Part shown: positions 41,648-51,005 of the stretch, one piece after another
Position numbering within the stretch: the first letter of the stretch is position 1
How the letters are laid out: every line of letters starts with the position of its first letter
Assembly: GCF_029892095.1 (NCBI RefSeq)
Contig: NZ_JARZAE010000004.1
Coordinates: 4,092,001-4,156,000 of the forward strand
Direction: 5' to 3'
DNA length: 64,000 nucleotides
From: Kitasatospora sp. MAP12-44
Lineage (GTDB): Bacteria; Actinomycetota; Actinomycetes; Streptomycetales; Streptomycetaceae
The notes under the pieces: model-generated
The model's input: only the letters and a program-made list of their open reading frames with translations
Told to the model about the DNA's origin: nothing
The model's database searches: none
Translations under genes and position numbers: made by a program

Positions 41648-42571
41648 ATGCGCGCTGTCACCCAGAACTCGTTCGGCGGCCCCGAGGTACTGCAGGTCGT
41701 CGATGCCCCGCGCCCGGCGCCGCGCTCCGGCGAGGTGCTCGTCCGGGTGCACGCCAGTGCACTCAACCCGGTGGACGCGGCGGTCCGTTCGGGAGCCTTC
41801 CCGCTGCTGGGCGAGCCGCCGTTCAGCCTCGGCTGGGACATCTCCGGCGTGGTCGAGGAGGCCGGTCCGGGAGCCAGGTTCGCGGTCGGCGACGAGGTCT
41901 ACGGGATGCCGTTCTTCCCGCGCGCCGCCGGCGGCTACGCCGAGTACGTCGCGACCCCGTCGCGCCAGGTGGCCCGCAAGCCCGCCTCGCTCGACCACGT
42001 GCACGCCGCCGCCCTGCCGCTCGCGGCGCTCACCGCCTGGCAGGGCCTGGTGGACGCGGCCCGACTCGCCGAGGGGCAGCGGGTGCTGATCCACCGTGCG
42101 GGCGGCGGCGTCGGCCACCTCGCCGTGCAGATCGCCAAGTCCCGTGGGGCGCACGTGATCGCGCTGGCGAGCGCGGGCAAGCACGAGTTCGTCCGCGGTC
42201 TCGGCGCCGACGAGGTGATCGACTACCGGACCACCGACTTCACCGAGGTCCTGCACGACCTCGACGTGGTCTTCGACTCCAACGCCGACGGCCGGCGCTC
42301 GCTCAGCGTGCTGCGGCCGGGCGGCGTGCTGGTCAGCATCCTGGAGCACGGCAACCCGGAGCTCGCGGCCGCCACCGAGGCGGCCGGACGGCGCTTCGCG
42401 GGCATCTCGGTCGAGCCGGACTACGCCTCGCTGGAGGCGATCACGGCGCTGGTCGAGGCCGGCCGGATCCGTCCGCACGTCACCGAGACGTTCCCGCTGG
42501 CCGAGGTCGCCAAGGCCCACGAGCTGCTCGGGACCGGCCGCACCCAGGGCAAGATCGTCCTGACGCTGTGA
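41648..42571 (+). CDS. NADP-dependent MDR-superfamily oxidoreductase (quinone reductase-like)
   Basis: A 307-residue zinc-independent medium-chain dehydrogenase/reductase. A GroES-like N-terminal domain (HASALNPVDAAVRSG, LGWDISGVVEEAG) precedes the Rossmann domain with the glycine motif HRAGGGVGHLAVQIAK. No structural zinc Cys cluster is visible. Start at ATG 41648 with AGGAG upstream. Such enzymes reduce quinones or enones with NADPH. It is followed by an AraC-type regulator on the same strand; a GC hairpin separates them. Confidence 0.85.
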   Translation: MRAVTQNSFGGPEVLQVVDAPRPAPRSGEVLVRVHASALNPVDAAVRSGAFPLLGEPPFSLGWDISGVVEEAGPGARFAVGDEVYGMPFFPRAAGGYAEYVATPSRQVARKPASLDHVHAAALPLAALTAWQGLVDAARLAEGQRVLIHRAGGGVGHLAVQIAKSRGAHVIALASAGKHEFVRGLGADEVIDYRTTDFTEVLHDLDVVFDSNADGRRSLSVLRPGGVLVSILEHGNPELAAATEAAGRRFAGISVEPDYASLEAITALVEAGRIRPHVTETFPLAEVAKAHELLGTGRTQGKIVLTL

Positions 42572-42584
42572 ACCGGCGGCGAAC

Positions 42585-42601
42585 ACCGGCCGACGGCCGG
42601 T
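42585..42601 (+). promoter_or_regulatory. GC hairpin between oxidoreductase and AraC genes
   Basis: ACCGGCC-GAC-GGCCGGT, a perfect 7-bp stem with a 3-nt loop, 14 nt after the oxidoreductase stop. It lacks a T-tract, so it could be a terminator without one or an operator dyad for the downstream regulator. Confidence 0.4.
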
Positions 42602-42634
42602 AGCGTGGGGGCAACGACCAGGAGGGAGCGGCAA

Positions 42635-43573
42635 ATGGACGTGCTCACCGAGGCGTTGGGGTCGATGAGGACCGGCCGGCCGGCGTCGGTCCGCACCGAC
42701 GGCCGGGCACCATGGGGCCTGCAACTGCCGCCGGTGGCGGGGGCCGGCTTCCATGTGGTGCTGCACGGCACCTGCTGGCTGATCCCGCTGGCGGACGCGG
42801 CGCCGCACCTGAAGCCGATCGCGCTGGGCCCCGGCGACGTGGTGTTCCTGCGGGACGGCCGCGGCCACATCCTGGCCGACGATCCCGCCTCGCCCGCCGC
42901 CGTCCCCACGCCCGAGCAGTACTGCCAGGACCTGCCGATCGGCTCGCTCTCGATCGGCGGCGACGGCCCGCGCACCACCCTGCTCTGCGGCAACTACCAC
43001 CTCGACCAGGGCCGGCCGCACCCGCTGGTCCGCCAGCTGCCGGAGCTGATCCACCTGCCGGCCCGGCACGGCCGGCATCCCGAACTGGCCGCCGCCGTCC
43101 AGCTGCTGGGCTCCGAGCTGGACAATCCGCGGATCGGTTCGGGCGGCATCGTGCCGGCGCTGATCGACTCGCTGCTGCTCTACATCCTGCGCGCCTGGCT
43201 GGACGACCAGCCGGGCTCGGCGGCCGAAGGCTGGGCCGCCGCGCTCAGCGATCCGGCGGTCGCGCCGGCCCTGGCGGCCATCCACGACGACCCGTCGGCG
43301 CGCTGGACCGTCGAGTCGTTGGCCTCCCGGGCCGGCCTCTCCCGCGCCGCCTTCGCCCGCCGCTTCGCCGCGCTGGTCGGCGAGCCGCCGCTCTCCTACC
43401 TCAAGCGCTGGCGGATGACGACGGCCGCCAAACTGCTGCGGGAGGCCGACGTCCCGCTGAGCACCGTCGCCGCCCGGGCCGGCTACGGCTCGGAGTTCGC
43501 CTTCGGCAAAGCCTTCAAACGCGAGTACGGCCTGGCCCCGGGCAGCTACCGCCGCCAGGCCCAGGCAGCCTGA
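42635..43573 (+). CDS. AraC family regulator with cupin_6 sensing domain
   Basis: A 312-residue regulator. ATG 42635 has AGGAGGG 9 nt upstream. The N-terminal half is the AraC-binding cupin_6 domain common in actinomycetes (GFHVVLHGTCWLIP, LGPGDVVFLRDG, LLCGNYHLD); the C-terminal half holds two helix-turn-helices (VESLASRAGLSRAAFARRFA; LSTVAARAGYGSEFAFGKAF). Members often control an adjacent oxidoreductase, here the gene at 41648. Confidence 0.85.
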   Translation: MDVLTEALGSMRTGRPASVRTDGRAPWGLQLPPVAGAGFHVVLHGTCWLIPLADAAPHLKPIALGPGDVVFLRDGRGHILADDPASPAAVPTPEQYCQDLPIGSLSIGGDGPRTTLLCGNYHLDQGRPHPLVRQLPELIHLPARHGRHPELAAAVQLLGSELDNPRIGSGGIVPALIDSLLLYILRAWLDDQPGSAAEGWAAALSDPAVAPALAAIHDDPSARWTVESLASRAGLSRAAFARRFAALVGEPPLSYLKRWRMTTAAKLLREADVPLSTVAARAGYGSEFAFGKAFKREYGLAPGSYRRQAQAA

Positions 43574-43596
43574 ATCAGGGCTGCATCAGCGCTGAA

Positions 43597-44148
43597 TCAG
43601 GACCGGGCGAGGGCGAACTCGACCTCCCGCTGCTCCGGAGCATCGGGGATGGCCACCAGCAGGCCGGTCCGCTGGAAGCCGGCCTTGGCGTAGAACGCCT
43701 GGGCCCGCGCGTTGCGCTCGTGCACAAAGAGCCGCACCCGCTCGATCCGCGGCTGCGGCAGCTCCCAGGACCACTCCACAGCGGCCTGGAAGAGCGCCTC
43801 GGCCAGTCCCGTCCCCCGCGCCTCGGGCCGTACGAACACCCCGACCACATGCGTCTGCGGTGCCTTCGGTTCGGGCCCGAAGAGGGCTTCGTCGCCGGGC
43901 TGTTCGACCCGCGCGGTGACCGTGCCGAGCCACCGCCCGGCCGCGTCCTGCCCGACGAACTGGCGCACGACGCGGCCCTCGGCCGCCCACGCGGTGCGCT
44001 CCTGCCAGAACGTGTCGGGCCGGATCACGGCCGCCTCGTATGTGTCCAGGAAGGCCAGGTGGGCGATCGGGTCGGCCAGCGCGGCCAGCCGGATCTCCTT
44101 GGCCGCCGGCCACTCCTCGGCACGCACGGGCCTGATGATGTAGGTCAT
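43597..44148 (-). CDS. GNAT family N-acetyltransferase
   Basis: A 183-residue GNAT enzyme using acetyl-CoA. The fold is readable: RPVRAEEWPAAKEIRLAAL at the start, the strand HVVGVFVRPEARGTGLAEAL with the R-x-x-G-x-G/A pyrophosphate loop, and NARAQAFYAKAGFQRTG at the C-terminus. ATG at 44148. The acceptor is unknown. Convergent with the AraC gene and divergent from the methyltransferase gene. Confidence 0.85.
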   Translation of the reverse strand: MTYIIRPVRAEEWPAAKEIRLAALADPIAHLAFLDTYEAAVIRPDTFWQERTAWAAEGRVVRQFVGQDAAGRWLGTVTARVEQPGDEALFGPEPKAPQTHVVGVFVRPEARGTGLAEALFQAAVEWSWELPQPRIERVRLFVHERNARAQAFYAKAGFQRTGLLVAIPDAPEQREVEFALARS

Positions 44149-44265
44149 CCATCGATCGTTTCATCCGATCAACCAGTGAGAAAAGGGATTTTCCACCGGC
44201 GACACAACGGCACAAAACGGGATATCCGGTGGCCGATCCACCACCCGCCTGGAACGATTTCAGAC

Positions 44266-45027
44266 ATGTCACGCACATTCGAGTACCTGGTCGCCGAGGC
44301 CGACTCCGTCTCCGTGGTCGGCTGGGACTTCTCCTGGCTGGACGGCCGGGCCACCGAGGAGCGCCCGTCCTGGGGCTACCAGCGCTTGATGGGCGAGCGC
44401 TGGGCGCGGGCGGCCGCCGCGCTGGACATCCAGACCGGTGGCGGCGAAGTCCTGGCCGGGGTGCCGACGGTGCCGCCCCTGGCGGTGGCCACCGAGTCCT
44501 GGCCGCCGAACCTCGCCAGGGCGACCGAGCTGCTGCACCCGCGCGGGGTCGTGGTGGTCGCCGACCAGGACGAGCCCCCGCTGCCCTTCGCCGACCAGGC
44601 CTTCGACCTGGTAACCAGCCGCCACCCGGTGACGGTGTGGTGGGAGGAGATCGCCCGGGTGCTTAAACCGGGCGGCAGCTACCTCTCCCAGCAGGTCGGC
44701 CCGGCCAGCGTCTTCGAACTCGTCGAGTTCTTCCTCGGCCCGCAGCCCGAGGAGGTCCGCCGCGGCCGCCACCCCGACGACGCCCGCCGGGCGGCCGAGG
44801 CGGCCGGTCTCGAGGTGGTCGACCTGCGCTCGGAGACACTGCGCACCGAGTTCCACGACATCGGCGCGGTGGTCTACTTCCTGCGCAAGGTGATCTGGAT
44901 CGTCCCCGGCTTCACCGTCGCGCACTACCGCGAGCGGCTCCAGGAGCTGCACGACCTGATCGAGCGCGACGGGCCGTTCGTCGCGCAGACCGCGCGCTTC
45001 CTGATCGAGGCCCGCCGCACCTCCTGA
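44266..45027 (+). CDS. Class I SAM-dependent methyltransferase-like protein
   Basis: A 253-residue protein with a Rossmann-like methyltransferase fold: VLAGVPTVPPLAVATESWPP replaces the usual glycine loop region, followed by PLPFADQAFDLVTSRHPV and LKPGGSYLSQQVG, typical motif II-III regions. The SAM-binding glycine motif is atypical (GGGEVLAGVP), so binding may differ from standard enzymes. Start at ATG 44266; the SD is weak. Substrate unknown. Confidence 0.75.
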   Translation: MSRTFEYLVAEADSVSVVGWDFSWLDGRATEERPSWGYQRLMGERWARAAAALDIQTGGGEVLAGVPTVPPLAVATESWPPNLARATELLHPRGVVVVADQDEPPLPFADQAFDLVTSRHPVTVWWEEIARVLKPGGSYLSQQVGPASVFELVEFFLGPQPEEVRRGRHPDDARRAAEAAGLEVVDLRSETLRTEFHDIGAVVYFLRKVIWIVPGFTVAHYRERLQELHDLIERDGPFVAQTARFLIEARRTS

Positions 45028-45034
45028 GCCGGGG

Positions 45035-47218
45035 CTACGGCACCGAGAGTTCCGCCTCCCCCTCGGTGTCCACGTGCGGCATCAGCTTGTCCAGCCAACC
45101 GGGCACCCACCACGCGTGCCGTCCCAGCAGCGTCATCACCGCGGGCACCAGCAGCAGCCGGACCACCGTGGCGTCCACCAGCACGCTGACCGCCAGTCCC
45201 AGGCCCAGCATCTTGACCACGATGTTGTCGCTGAGGATGAAGGCCGCGAAGACGCTCACCATGATCAGCGCGGCGCAGGTGATCACCCGCGCGGTGATCT
45301 CCAGACCGTGCGCCACGCTGCCCTTGCTGTCCCCGGTGCGCTTCCACGCCTCGTGCACCCGGGAGAGCAGGAAGACCTCGTAGTCCATGCTCAGGCCGAA
45401 GACGATGGCGAACATCATCATCGGCACATAACTCTCGATCGGCACCGTGCCGGAGACCCCGAGCGCCGGACCGCCCCACCCCCACTGGAAGACCGCGACC
45501 ACCACGCCGTACGAGGCGGCGATCGACAGCAGGTTGAGCACCGCCGCCTTGACGGCCACCAGCAGCCCGCGGAACACCATCAGGATGATCAGGAAGGCCA
45601 GCCCGACCACCACCGCGATAATCAACGGGAGCCGCTTGGAGATCAGCTCCAGGAAGTCGACCTGGGCGGCGGTCGTGCCGGTCAGATAGGTCGTGGCGGA
45701 GGTCCCGGCCACCGCCTTCGGCAGCACGTCGTTCTTCAGCCGATTGAACAGCTGCGTGGTCCCGGCGTCCTGCGGCACCACGGTGGACAGCGCGGTGGAG
45801 ATCAGCACATTGCCGTTGCCGGTCGGCTGCGGCGGGCTGATGCTCGCCGCGCCGGGCACATTGGTCAGTGCGCTCTGCACGCTGGTCGCGAGCGCGGCGC
45901 GGTCCGCGGCGGGCACCGCGCTCTGGTCGACCACGATGGTCAGCGGACCGTTGGCGCCCGGTCCGAAGCCCGCCGAGATCAGGTCGAACGCGCGGCGGTC
46001 GGTGAAGCTGGTGGGGTCCGCGCCGTCGTCGATGTGACCGAGCCGGATCGAGAAGAGCGGAATCGCCAGGATCCCCACCACCAGCAGGCCGCCGACCAGG
46101 AACCACCAGGGCCGGCGCTCGACCCGCTGGGCGTAGCGGTGCCAACCGCCCTCGATCTCCGAGCCCGCCGCCGAGCCGCCCTCGGCGACCGGCGGACGGA
46201 CCTGGAGGCGGTCGATCCGCCGGCCCACCAGCCCGAGCAGCGCCGGGACCAGGGTGAGCGCCCCGAGCACCGCGGTGATCACGGTGACCGCGGCGGCGAC
46301 GCCCAGCTTGCCGATGAAGCTGACCCGCGAGACGTACAGCCCGGCCAGCGCGACGATCACCGTGCAGCCGGAGACCAGCACGGCCCGGCCACTGGTGGCC
46401 ACCGCCCGGCCCGCCCCGGCGACCGGATCGGCGCCGTCGATGAGCTGCTGGCGGTGCCGGGTGATCAGGAAGAGCGCGTAGTCGATGCCCACGCCCAGGC
46501 CGATCATCGTCGCCAGGGTCGGCGAGACGGTGGCGAAGGTGGAGACGATGGCCAGCAGGCTCAGGCAACTCAGCCCGACGATCACGCTGATCAGCGCGCT
46601 GACCAGCGGCATCCCGGCGGCGATCACGCTGCCGAACCCGATCAGCAGCACCACGATCGCCACCGCGAAGCCGATCGCCTCGCTGACCAGGTCGGCCGCC
46701 TTGGGTCGGGCCAGCTCACCGAGCGGCCCGCCGTACTCGACCTGCACGCCGGCCGCCCGGATCGGCGCCACCGCGGCGTCGACCCCCTGCAGGTAGGACT
46801 GGCCGAACGAGGTCGGATTGCTCGCGAACCGGACGGTGATGTACGCGGTCTTCTGGTCGGCGGAGAGCGCGCCGGAGGACGGCAGCGGGTTCACCGCGCT
46901 CAGCACGTGCGGCAGCTGCTGCAGCGAGGCGACCGCCTGGTTCACCTGGCTCTGCACGGCCGTGAGCGGCCCCTGCGCGTCGTACATGACGACCTGCGCG
47001 CCGATTCCGCCGGCCTGCGGATCGTTCGCGCTGAGCACCTGGGCGCCTTGGTGCGACTGGGTGCCGGGCAGCGAGAAGTCGTCCGAGTAGGTCCCACCGA
47101 AGGTGTTCTGCAGGGCGTGCAGGCCCCCCAGCCCGACCAGCCAGATGACGATCACCACGACGAAGTGCCGAGCACACCACTCCCCCAACCTGCGCAGCAC
47201 ACCCTTGGTGACCGCCAT
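45035..47218 (-). CDS. MMPL/RND family membrane transporter
   Basis: A 727-residue protein with about 12 membrane helices in two repeated MMPL halves, each with a large extracytoplasmic loop. Motifs include GLGVGIDYALFLITRHRQQL in the first half and FGLSMDYEVFLLSRVHEAW in the second, the proton-relay Asp-Tyr pairs of this family. Actinobacterial members export lipids or metabolites. ATG 47218 follows GGAGGA. It ends 8 nt from the convergent methyltransferase gene and starts 53 nt from the GH92 stop codon on the same strand, so GH92 and MMPL may be co-transcribed. Confidence 0.88.
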   Translation of the reverse strand: MAVTKGVLRRLGEWCARHFVVVIVIWLVGLGGLHALQNTFGGTYSDDFSLPGTQSHQGAQVLSANDPQAGGIGAQVVMYDAQGPLTAVQSQVNQAVASLQQLPHVLSAVNPLPSSGALSADQKTAYITVRFASNPTSFGQSYLQGVDAAVAPIRAAGVQVEYGGPLGELARPKAADLVSEAIGFAVAIVVLLIGFGSVIAAGMPLVSALISVIVGLSCLSLLAIVSTFATVSPTLATMIGLGVGIDYALFLITRHRQQLIDGADPVAGAGRAVATSGRAVLVSGCTVIVALAGLYVSRVSFIGKLGVAAAVTVITAVLGALTLVPALLGLVGRRIDRLQVRPPVAEGGSAAGSEIEGGWHRYAQRVERRPWWFLVGGLLVVGILAIPLFSIRLGHIDDGADPTSFTDRRAFDLISAGFGPGANGPLTIVVDQSAVPAADRAALATSVQSALTNVPGAASISPPQPTGNGNVLISTALSTVVPQDAGTTQLFNRLKNDVLPKAVAGTSATTYLTGTTAAQVDFLELISKRLPLIIAVVVGLAFLIILMVFRGLLVAVKAAVLNLLSIAASYGVVVAVFQWGWGGPALGVSGTVPIESYVPMMMFAIVFGLSMDYEVFLLSRVHEAWKRTGDSKGSVAHGLEITARVITCAALIMVSVFAAFILSDNIVVKMLGLGLAVSVLVDATVVRLLLVPAVMTLLGRHAWWVPGWLDKLMPHVDTEGEAELSVP

Positions 47219-47271
47219 CCGTCCTCCTCCGTTCCCTGGTCAGGCCCTGCGATCCGGTGGCACCCGCAGGC

Positions 47272-50079
47272 TCAGTCGGTCACCTGCCACTGCTGGGCGG
47301 CGGTGCCGTCGCAGCCCCAGATCTGCAACCTGTTCCCGTTGCTGCTGTCGCTGGCCGGCACGTCCAGGCAGCGCCCGGACGGCGGATTGACCAGGGTGCC
47401 GTCCGCCCGCGGCCACCACTGCTGCGCTCCGGTGCCGTTGCAGCTCCACAGCTGCACCTGGCTGCCGGCCGCGATCGCGCTGCTGCTGACGTCCAGGCAC
47501 TTGCCCAGCGCCCGCAGCGAGCCGTCCGAGGCCGGCGTCCAGCTCTGCGCGGTGCTGGAGTTGCAGTCGAAGAGCTGCACGGGGGTGCCGTCGGCGACCG
47601 CGCTCGACCTGACGTCCAGGCACTTCCCGGCCAGGCCGGTGACCGGACCGGTGCTCGGGGTGGCCGGGCCGACGTCGAAGGACGGCGGCGCGTCCTGCGC
47701 GGCGTGCCCCCAGACCGGGTCGGGGTCGGCGGCCAGCGTGTACTCCAGCGTGCCGCCCTGCGTGACCAGCTGCTCGCCGGTCCACGGTTGCTGCGAGTCC
47801 GCGCCGTTGACCCGCAGCCCGTGCACGTACCGGACGGTCTGCGAGGCGCCCGGAGCGCTGATGTCGATGGACACCCCGTTGCCCCGGGTGATCGTGACGG
47901 CCGGGAAGAGCGGGCTGGCCAGCACCAGTTCGGCCCGGCCGGGGACCTGCGGGTACATGCCGAGCGCGGACCAGACCGCCCAGGAGGACAGCTCGCCGAG
48001 ATCGTCGTTGCCGGGCTCGCCCTCGGGCGCGTCCGAGTACAGCGTGGTCAGCGCCTGCCGCACCACGTCCTGGGTGCGGTCGGGGCGACCCGCGTAGTCG
48101 TAGGTCCAGGGCGTGTTGATGGTGGGCTCGTTGCCCAGGTACGCGTTGGGCTCGCCCGGGCCGGCGTTGAACTGCTGGAAGAAGTCGTCCAAGCGGGTGG
48201 CCACCGGGCCGTCGCCGCCGATCGCGTCGAAGAGCCCGCGGTGGTTCCACGGGACCGCCCAGGTGTACTGCGCGCCGTTGCCCTCGGCGTACTGGTCCTG
48301 CTGGTCAGGGGTGAAGTCGGGCCAGCTGTGGTCGGAGTTGCGCGGCTGGATGTAGCGGTTGGTGGTGTTGAAGAGGTTGCGCCAGTTCGCCGAGCGGTGC
48401 AGGAAGGTGTCGTGCGTCGCGGTGTCGCCCAGCCGCCCGGCGACCTGCGACAGTGCGAAGTCGGCGCTGGCGTACTCCAGGGTGTCGGAGGCCGTCTCGT
48501 CCTCGTTCGCCGTCCCCACCGGGACGTAACCCTGCTCCTCGTAGGGCTCGAAGCCGCCGCGCTCGCGGGTGTCCCGGCTGCCCGCCACCGCGGTGCGCAG
48601 CAGGCCGGCGGCGTCGAAGTCGGTCGCGCCGAAGGCCTGGATGTCAGCGGCGATGATCGGCAGCGGATCGCCGATCATCACACCGGTGCCACCGTTGGCC
48701 AGGGTCCAGCGGTCGAAGTAGCCGCCCTGGGTGCCCTGGTTGAGGACCGACTGGGCGATGTCCGAGGCCTGCTGGGGAGCGAGCAGCGCGAGCAGTTGCA
48801 CCTGCGAGCGGTAGACGTCCCAGCCCGAGAAGTCGGCGTACTGGGCGTGCCCGGGCGCGGCCGTGTGGACCACGCCGTCGAAGCCGGGGTACCGGCCGTC
48901 CACGTCGCTCAGCACGCTGGGGTGCAGCATCGAGTGGTAGAGCGCGCTGTAGAACATCCGCAGCTGCTGGGGCTCACCACCGGAGACCGCGATCCGGCCG
49001 AGCATCCCGTTCCAGGCGTCCCGGCTTGCCGCCTTGACCTGGTCGAAGCTGCTGCTGCCCTGCTCGGCGGTGAGGTTGGCCACCGCGTTGTCGGCGCTGA
49101 CGAAGGAGATCCCGACCCGGGCGGTGACGGTGCGGCTGCTACTGGTGTCGAAGGAGACCAGCGCCTCCGCGCCCGAGGCAGCCTCGGCCAGCTCGGGGTG
49201 GACCGGCCGGGGCGCCCGGGTCTTACCCGGCGGCTGCGTTCCACCCAGGGTCTGGGGCCGACCGTCGACCGGCTTGACCGGCTGGGAGGCGACCCCGCCG
49301 CTCTGCCCCTCGGCGTGCTTGCGGGTGGTGTCCAGCGTGCCGCCGGTGACGATGCCGGCCTTGCTGAAGGGGTGGTCGAAGACGGCGGTGAAGTAGATCC
49401 GGTAGCGGTTGCCCATCCCGCAGAACCCACCGCTGTCGGTGTAGCCGGAGACCCGGTCGGTGCCGACCGTCACCGAGCCGGAGGCCGCGTTGAAACCCTT
49501 GCCCGCGTCGATGGTGAGCGAGGCGGTCTGCCCAGCCGGGTAGCTGAACCGGGCGATGCCCGAGCGCTGGGTGGCGGCCAACTCGGTGGTCAGCCCGTTG
49601 TCGAAGGTCACCGCGTACGAACCGGGGGACGCCGACTCGTGGGCGTGCGTGAAGGTGGAATGGCCGACCGGGGTGCTGCCGAGCATCGGCATGAAGGGGA
49701 TGTTTCCGTAGTCCCCGCAGCCCGCGCCGGAGATGTGCGTGAGGCTGAACCCGCGGATCCGCTGGTCGCCGTAGACATACCCGCCGTGCTGGTAGTCGAC
49801 GGTGTCCGGGCTCCACTGGACCATCCCCAGCGGCGCGCTGGCGCCGGGGAAGGTGTTGCCGGCCCCACCGCCGTCGCCGAAGTCGGGGGCGCTCTGCTTG
49901 GTCCCGACGAACGGATTGACGTACTGGGCCGGGTCGTTGACGGTGGTCCGGGCGGCGTGGCCACCAGGCGCCTGCACCGCCGTGGCGGGGGCGGCGACAG
50001 TGGCTGACAGCAAGGCGGAACAGGCCGCCAGGGCAATCGCAGCCATTCGCCGAGGGGTGACAATCTGACGGACACTCAT
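47272..50079 (-). CDS. Secreted GH92 alpha-mannosidase with C-terminal ricin lectin
   Basis: 935 residues from ATG 50079, chosen because a signal peptide starts there (MSVRQIVTPRRMAAIALAAC...). The GH92 body has N-terminal VNPFVGTKQSAP, the acidic CGDYGNIPFMP, SDTLEYASADFALSQ with the general-acid Glu, EGNGAQYTWAVPW and NDDLGELSSWAVWSALGMYP with the base Asp residues; these Ca-dependent enzymes remove alpha-linked mannose. Residues ~805-935 are a ricin beta-trefoil with three Q-x-W repeats (GKCLDVRSS, GKCLDVSSS, GRCLDVPAS). It targets mannan or mannoprotein outside the cell. Confidence 0.9.
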   Translation of the reverse strand: MSVRQIVTPRRMAAIALAACSALLSATVAAPATAVQAPGGHAARTTVNDPAQYVNPFVGTKQSAPDFGDGGGAGNTFPGASAPLGMVQWSPDTVDYQHGGYVYGDQRIRGFSLTHISGAGCGDYGNIPFMPMLGSTPVGHSTFTHAHESASPGSYAVTFDNGLTTELAATQRSGIARFSYPAGQTASLTIDAGKGFNAASGSVTVGTDRVSGYTDSGGFCGMGNRYRIYFTAVFDHPFSKAGIVTGGTLDTTRKHAEGQSGGVASQPVKPVDGRPQTLGGTQPPGKTRAPRPVHPELAEAASGAEALVSFDTSSSRTVTARVGISFVSADNAVANLTAEQGSSSFDQVKAASRDAWNGMLGRIAVSGGEPQQLRMFYSALYHSMLHPSVLSDVDGRYPGFDGVVHTAAPGHAQYADFSGWDVYRSQVQLLALLAPQQASDIAQSVLNQGTQGGYFDRWTLANGGTGVMIGDPLPIIAADIQAFGATDFDAAGLLRTAVAGSRDTRERGGFEPYEEQGYVPVGTANEDETASDTLEYASADFALSQVAGRLGDTATHDTFLHRSANWRNLFNTTNRYIQPRNSDHSWPDFTPDQQDQYAEGNGAQYTWAVPWNHRGLFDAIGGDGPVATRLDDFFQQFNAGPGEPNAYLGNEPTINTPWTYDYAGRPDRTQDVVRQALTTLYSDAPEGEPGNDDLGELSSWAVWSALGMYPQVPGRAELVLASPLFPAVTITRGNGVSIDISAPGASQTVRYVHGLRVNGADSQQPWTGEQLVTQGGTLEYTLAADPDPVWGHAAQDAPPSFDVGPATPSTGPVTGLAGKCLDVRSSAVADGTPVQLFDCNSSTAQSWTPASDGSLRALGKCLDVSSSAIAAGSQVQLWSCNGTGAQQWWPRADGTLVNPPSGRCLDVPASDSSNGNRLQIWGCDGTAAQQWQVTD

Positions 50080-50192
50080 ATACTCATCGTGACGGCAGCG
50101 CCCATTCCGTCCGGCCATGACAGGCTCACAGTCCCCCGTTCGGCCGATCCGGCCTAGAGTGCTGCAGTGACCCGGCTGGGAGGGGACCGATC

Positions 50193-50915
50193 GTGGCGGA
50201 CAGAGAAGCTGGCAGCAGCGAACCACGGAGCGCCGAGGCCCGGATGATCGCGGAGGCGCGGACCGCGTTCTTCGTGATGTTCGGTTTCCTCTGCCTGGTC
50301 TGGATCGTGCAGATCGCGAACTGGTCGGACGGCGGCACGCTGGTGCAGCGCTTCGGAATCCTGCCGCACCAGCCGAGCCGGCTGGCCGACGTGTTCACCG
50401 CGCCCTTCCTGCACCTGAACTGGCAGCACCTGGAGGGCAACTCCGGGCCGCTCTTCGTCTTCGGCTTCCTGGCGGCCTACCGGGGGGTCAAGAAGTTCCT
50501 CGCCCTGACCCTGCTGATCACCCTGACCAGCGGCTTCGCGGTCTGGGTCTTCGAGCGCGGGGACACCCTGACGGTCGGCGCCAGCGGCCTGATCTTCGGC
50601 TACTTCGGCTATGTGGTGCTGCGCGGCTTCTTCGACCGCCACCTGATCGACAGCCTGGTCGGACTGGTGATGGGCGCCTCGTTCGCCTACCTGGTCACCC
50701 TCGCCGTGCCGGGTACGCCGGGGATCAGCTGGCTCGGCCACCTCGGCGGGCTGTTCGGCGGGCTGCTGGGCGCCTGGATCTTCCGCGAGCGCCGTTCGCG
50801 CGACACCTCTTCCAGCCCGCGTACGAACCCGAACTTCCCGAAACGCGGCAATCTGCCGGCGGCCACCGGCTCGCGCGCCGACCTGCTGAAGGAGCTCGAC
50901 GACCTGGGCCTGTGA
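50193..50915 (+). CDS. Rhomboid family intramembrane serine protease
   Basis: A 240-residue membrane protein with six or so helices. The catalytic dyad is visible: Ser in TVGASGLIFGYFG and His in WLGHLGGLFGG; the WQHLEGN motif of the first loop is present too. GTG 50193 has GGAGGGG upstream. Rhomboids cut membrane proteins within the bilayer. The C-terminal ~50 residues are a hydrophilic cytoplasmic tail. It is divergent from the GH92 gene. Confidence 0.88.
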   Translation: MADREAGSSEPRSAEARMIAEARTAFFVMFGFLCLVWIVQIANWSDGGTLVQRFGILPHQPSRLADVFTAPFLHLNWQHLEGNSGPLFVFGFLAAYRGVKKFLALTLLITLTSGFAVWVFERGDTLTVGASGLIFGYFGYVVLRGFFDRHLIDSLVGLVMGASFAYLVTLAVPGTPGISWLGHLGGLFGGLLGAWIFRERRSRDTSSSPRTNPNFPKRGNLPAATGSRADLLKELDDLGL

Positions 50916-51005
50916 ACCGGCGCTCCGCCGACTCCGCAGGTATAGACCATTCCAGCACAGCCCGCTAGCGTGAGCCTCCCGTCCCCCCTGCTCCGGAGCC
51001 GCGCC

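Noticed and set aside
45074..48097. 1007-codon frame antisense to the MMPL transporter and GH92 genes
   Set aside because: Composed of His/Gln/Arg-rich sequence typical of the complement of membrane and secreted genes; no recognisable domain.
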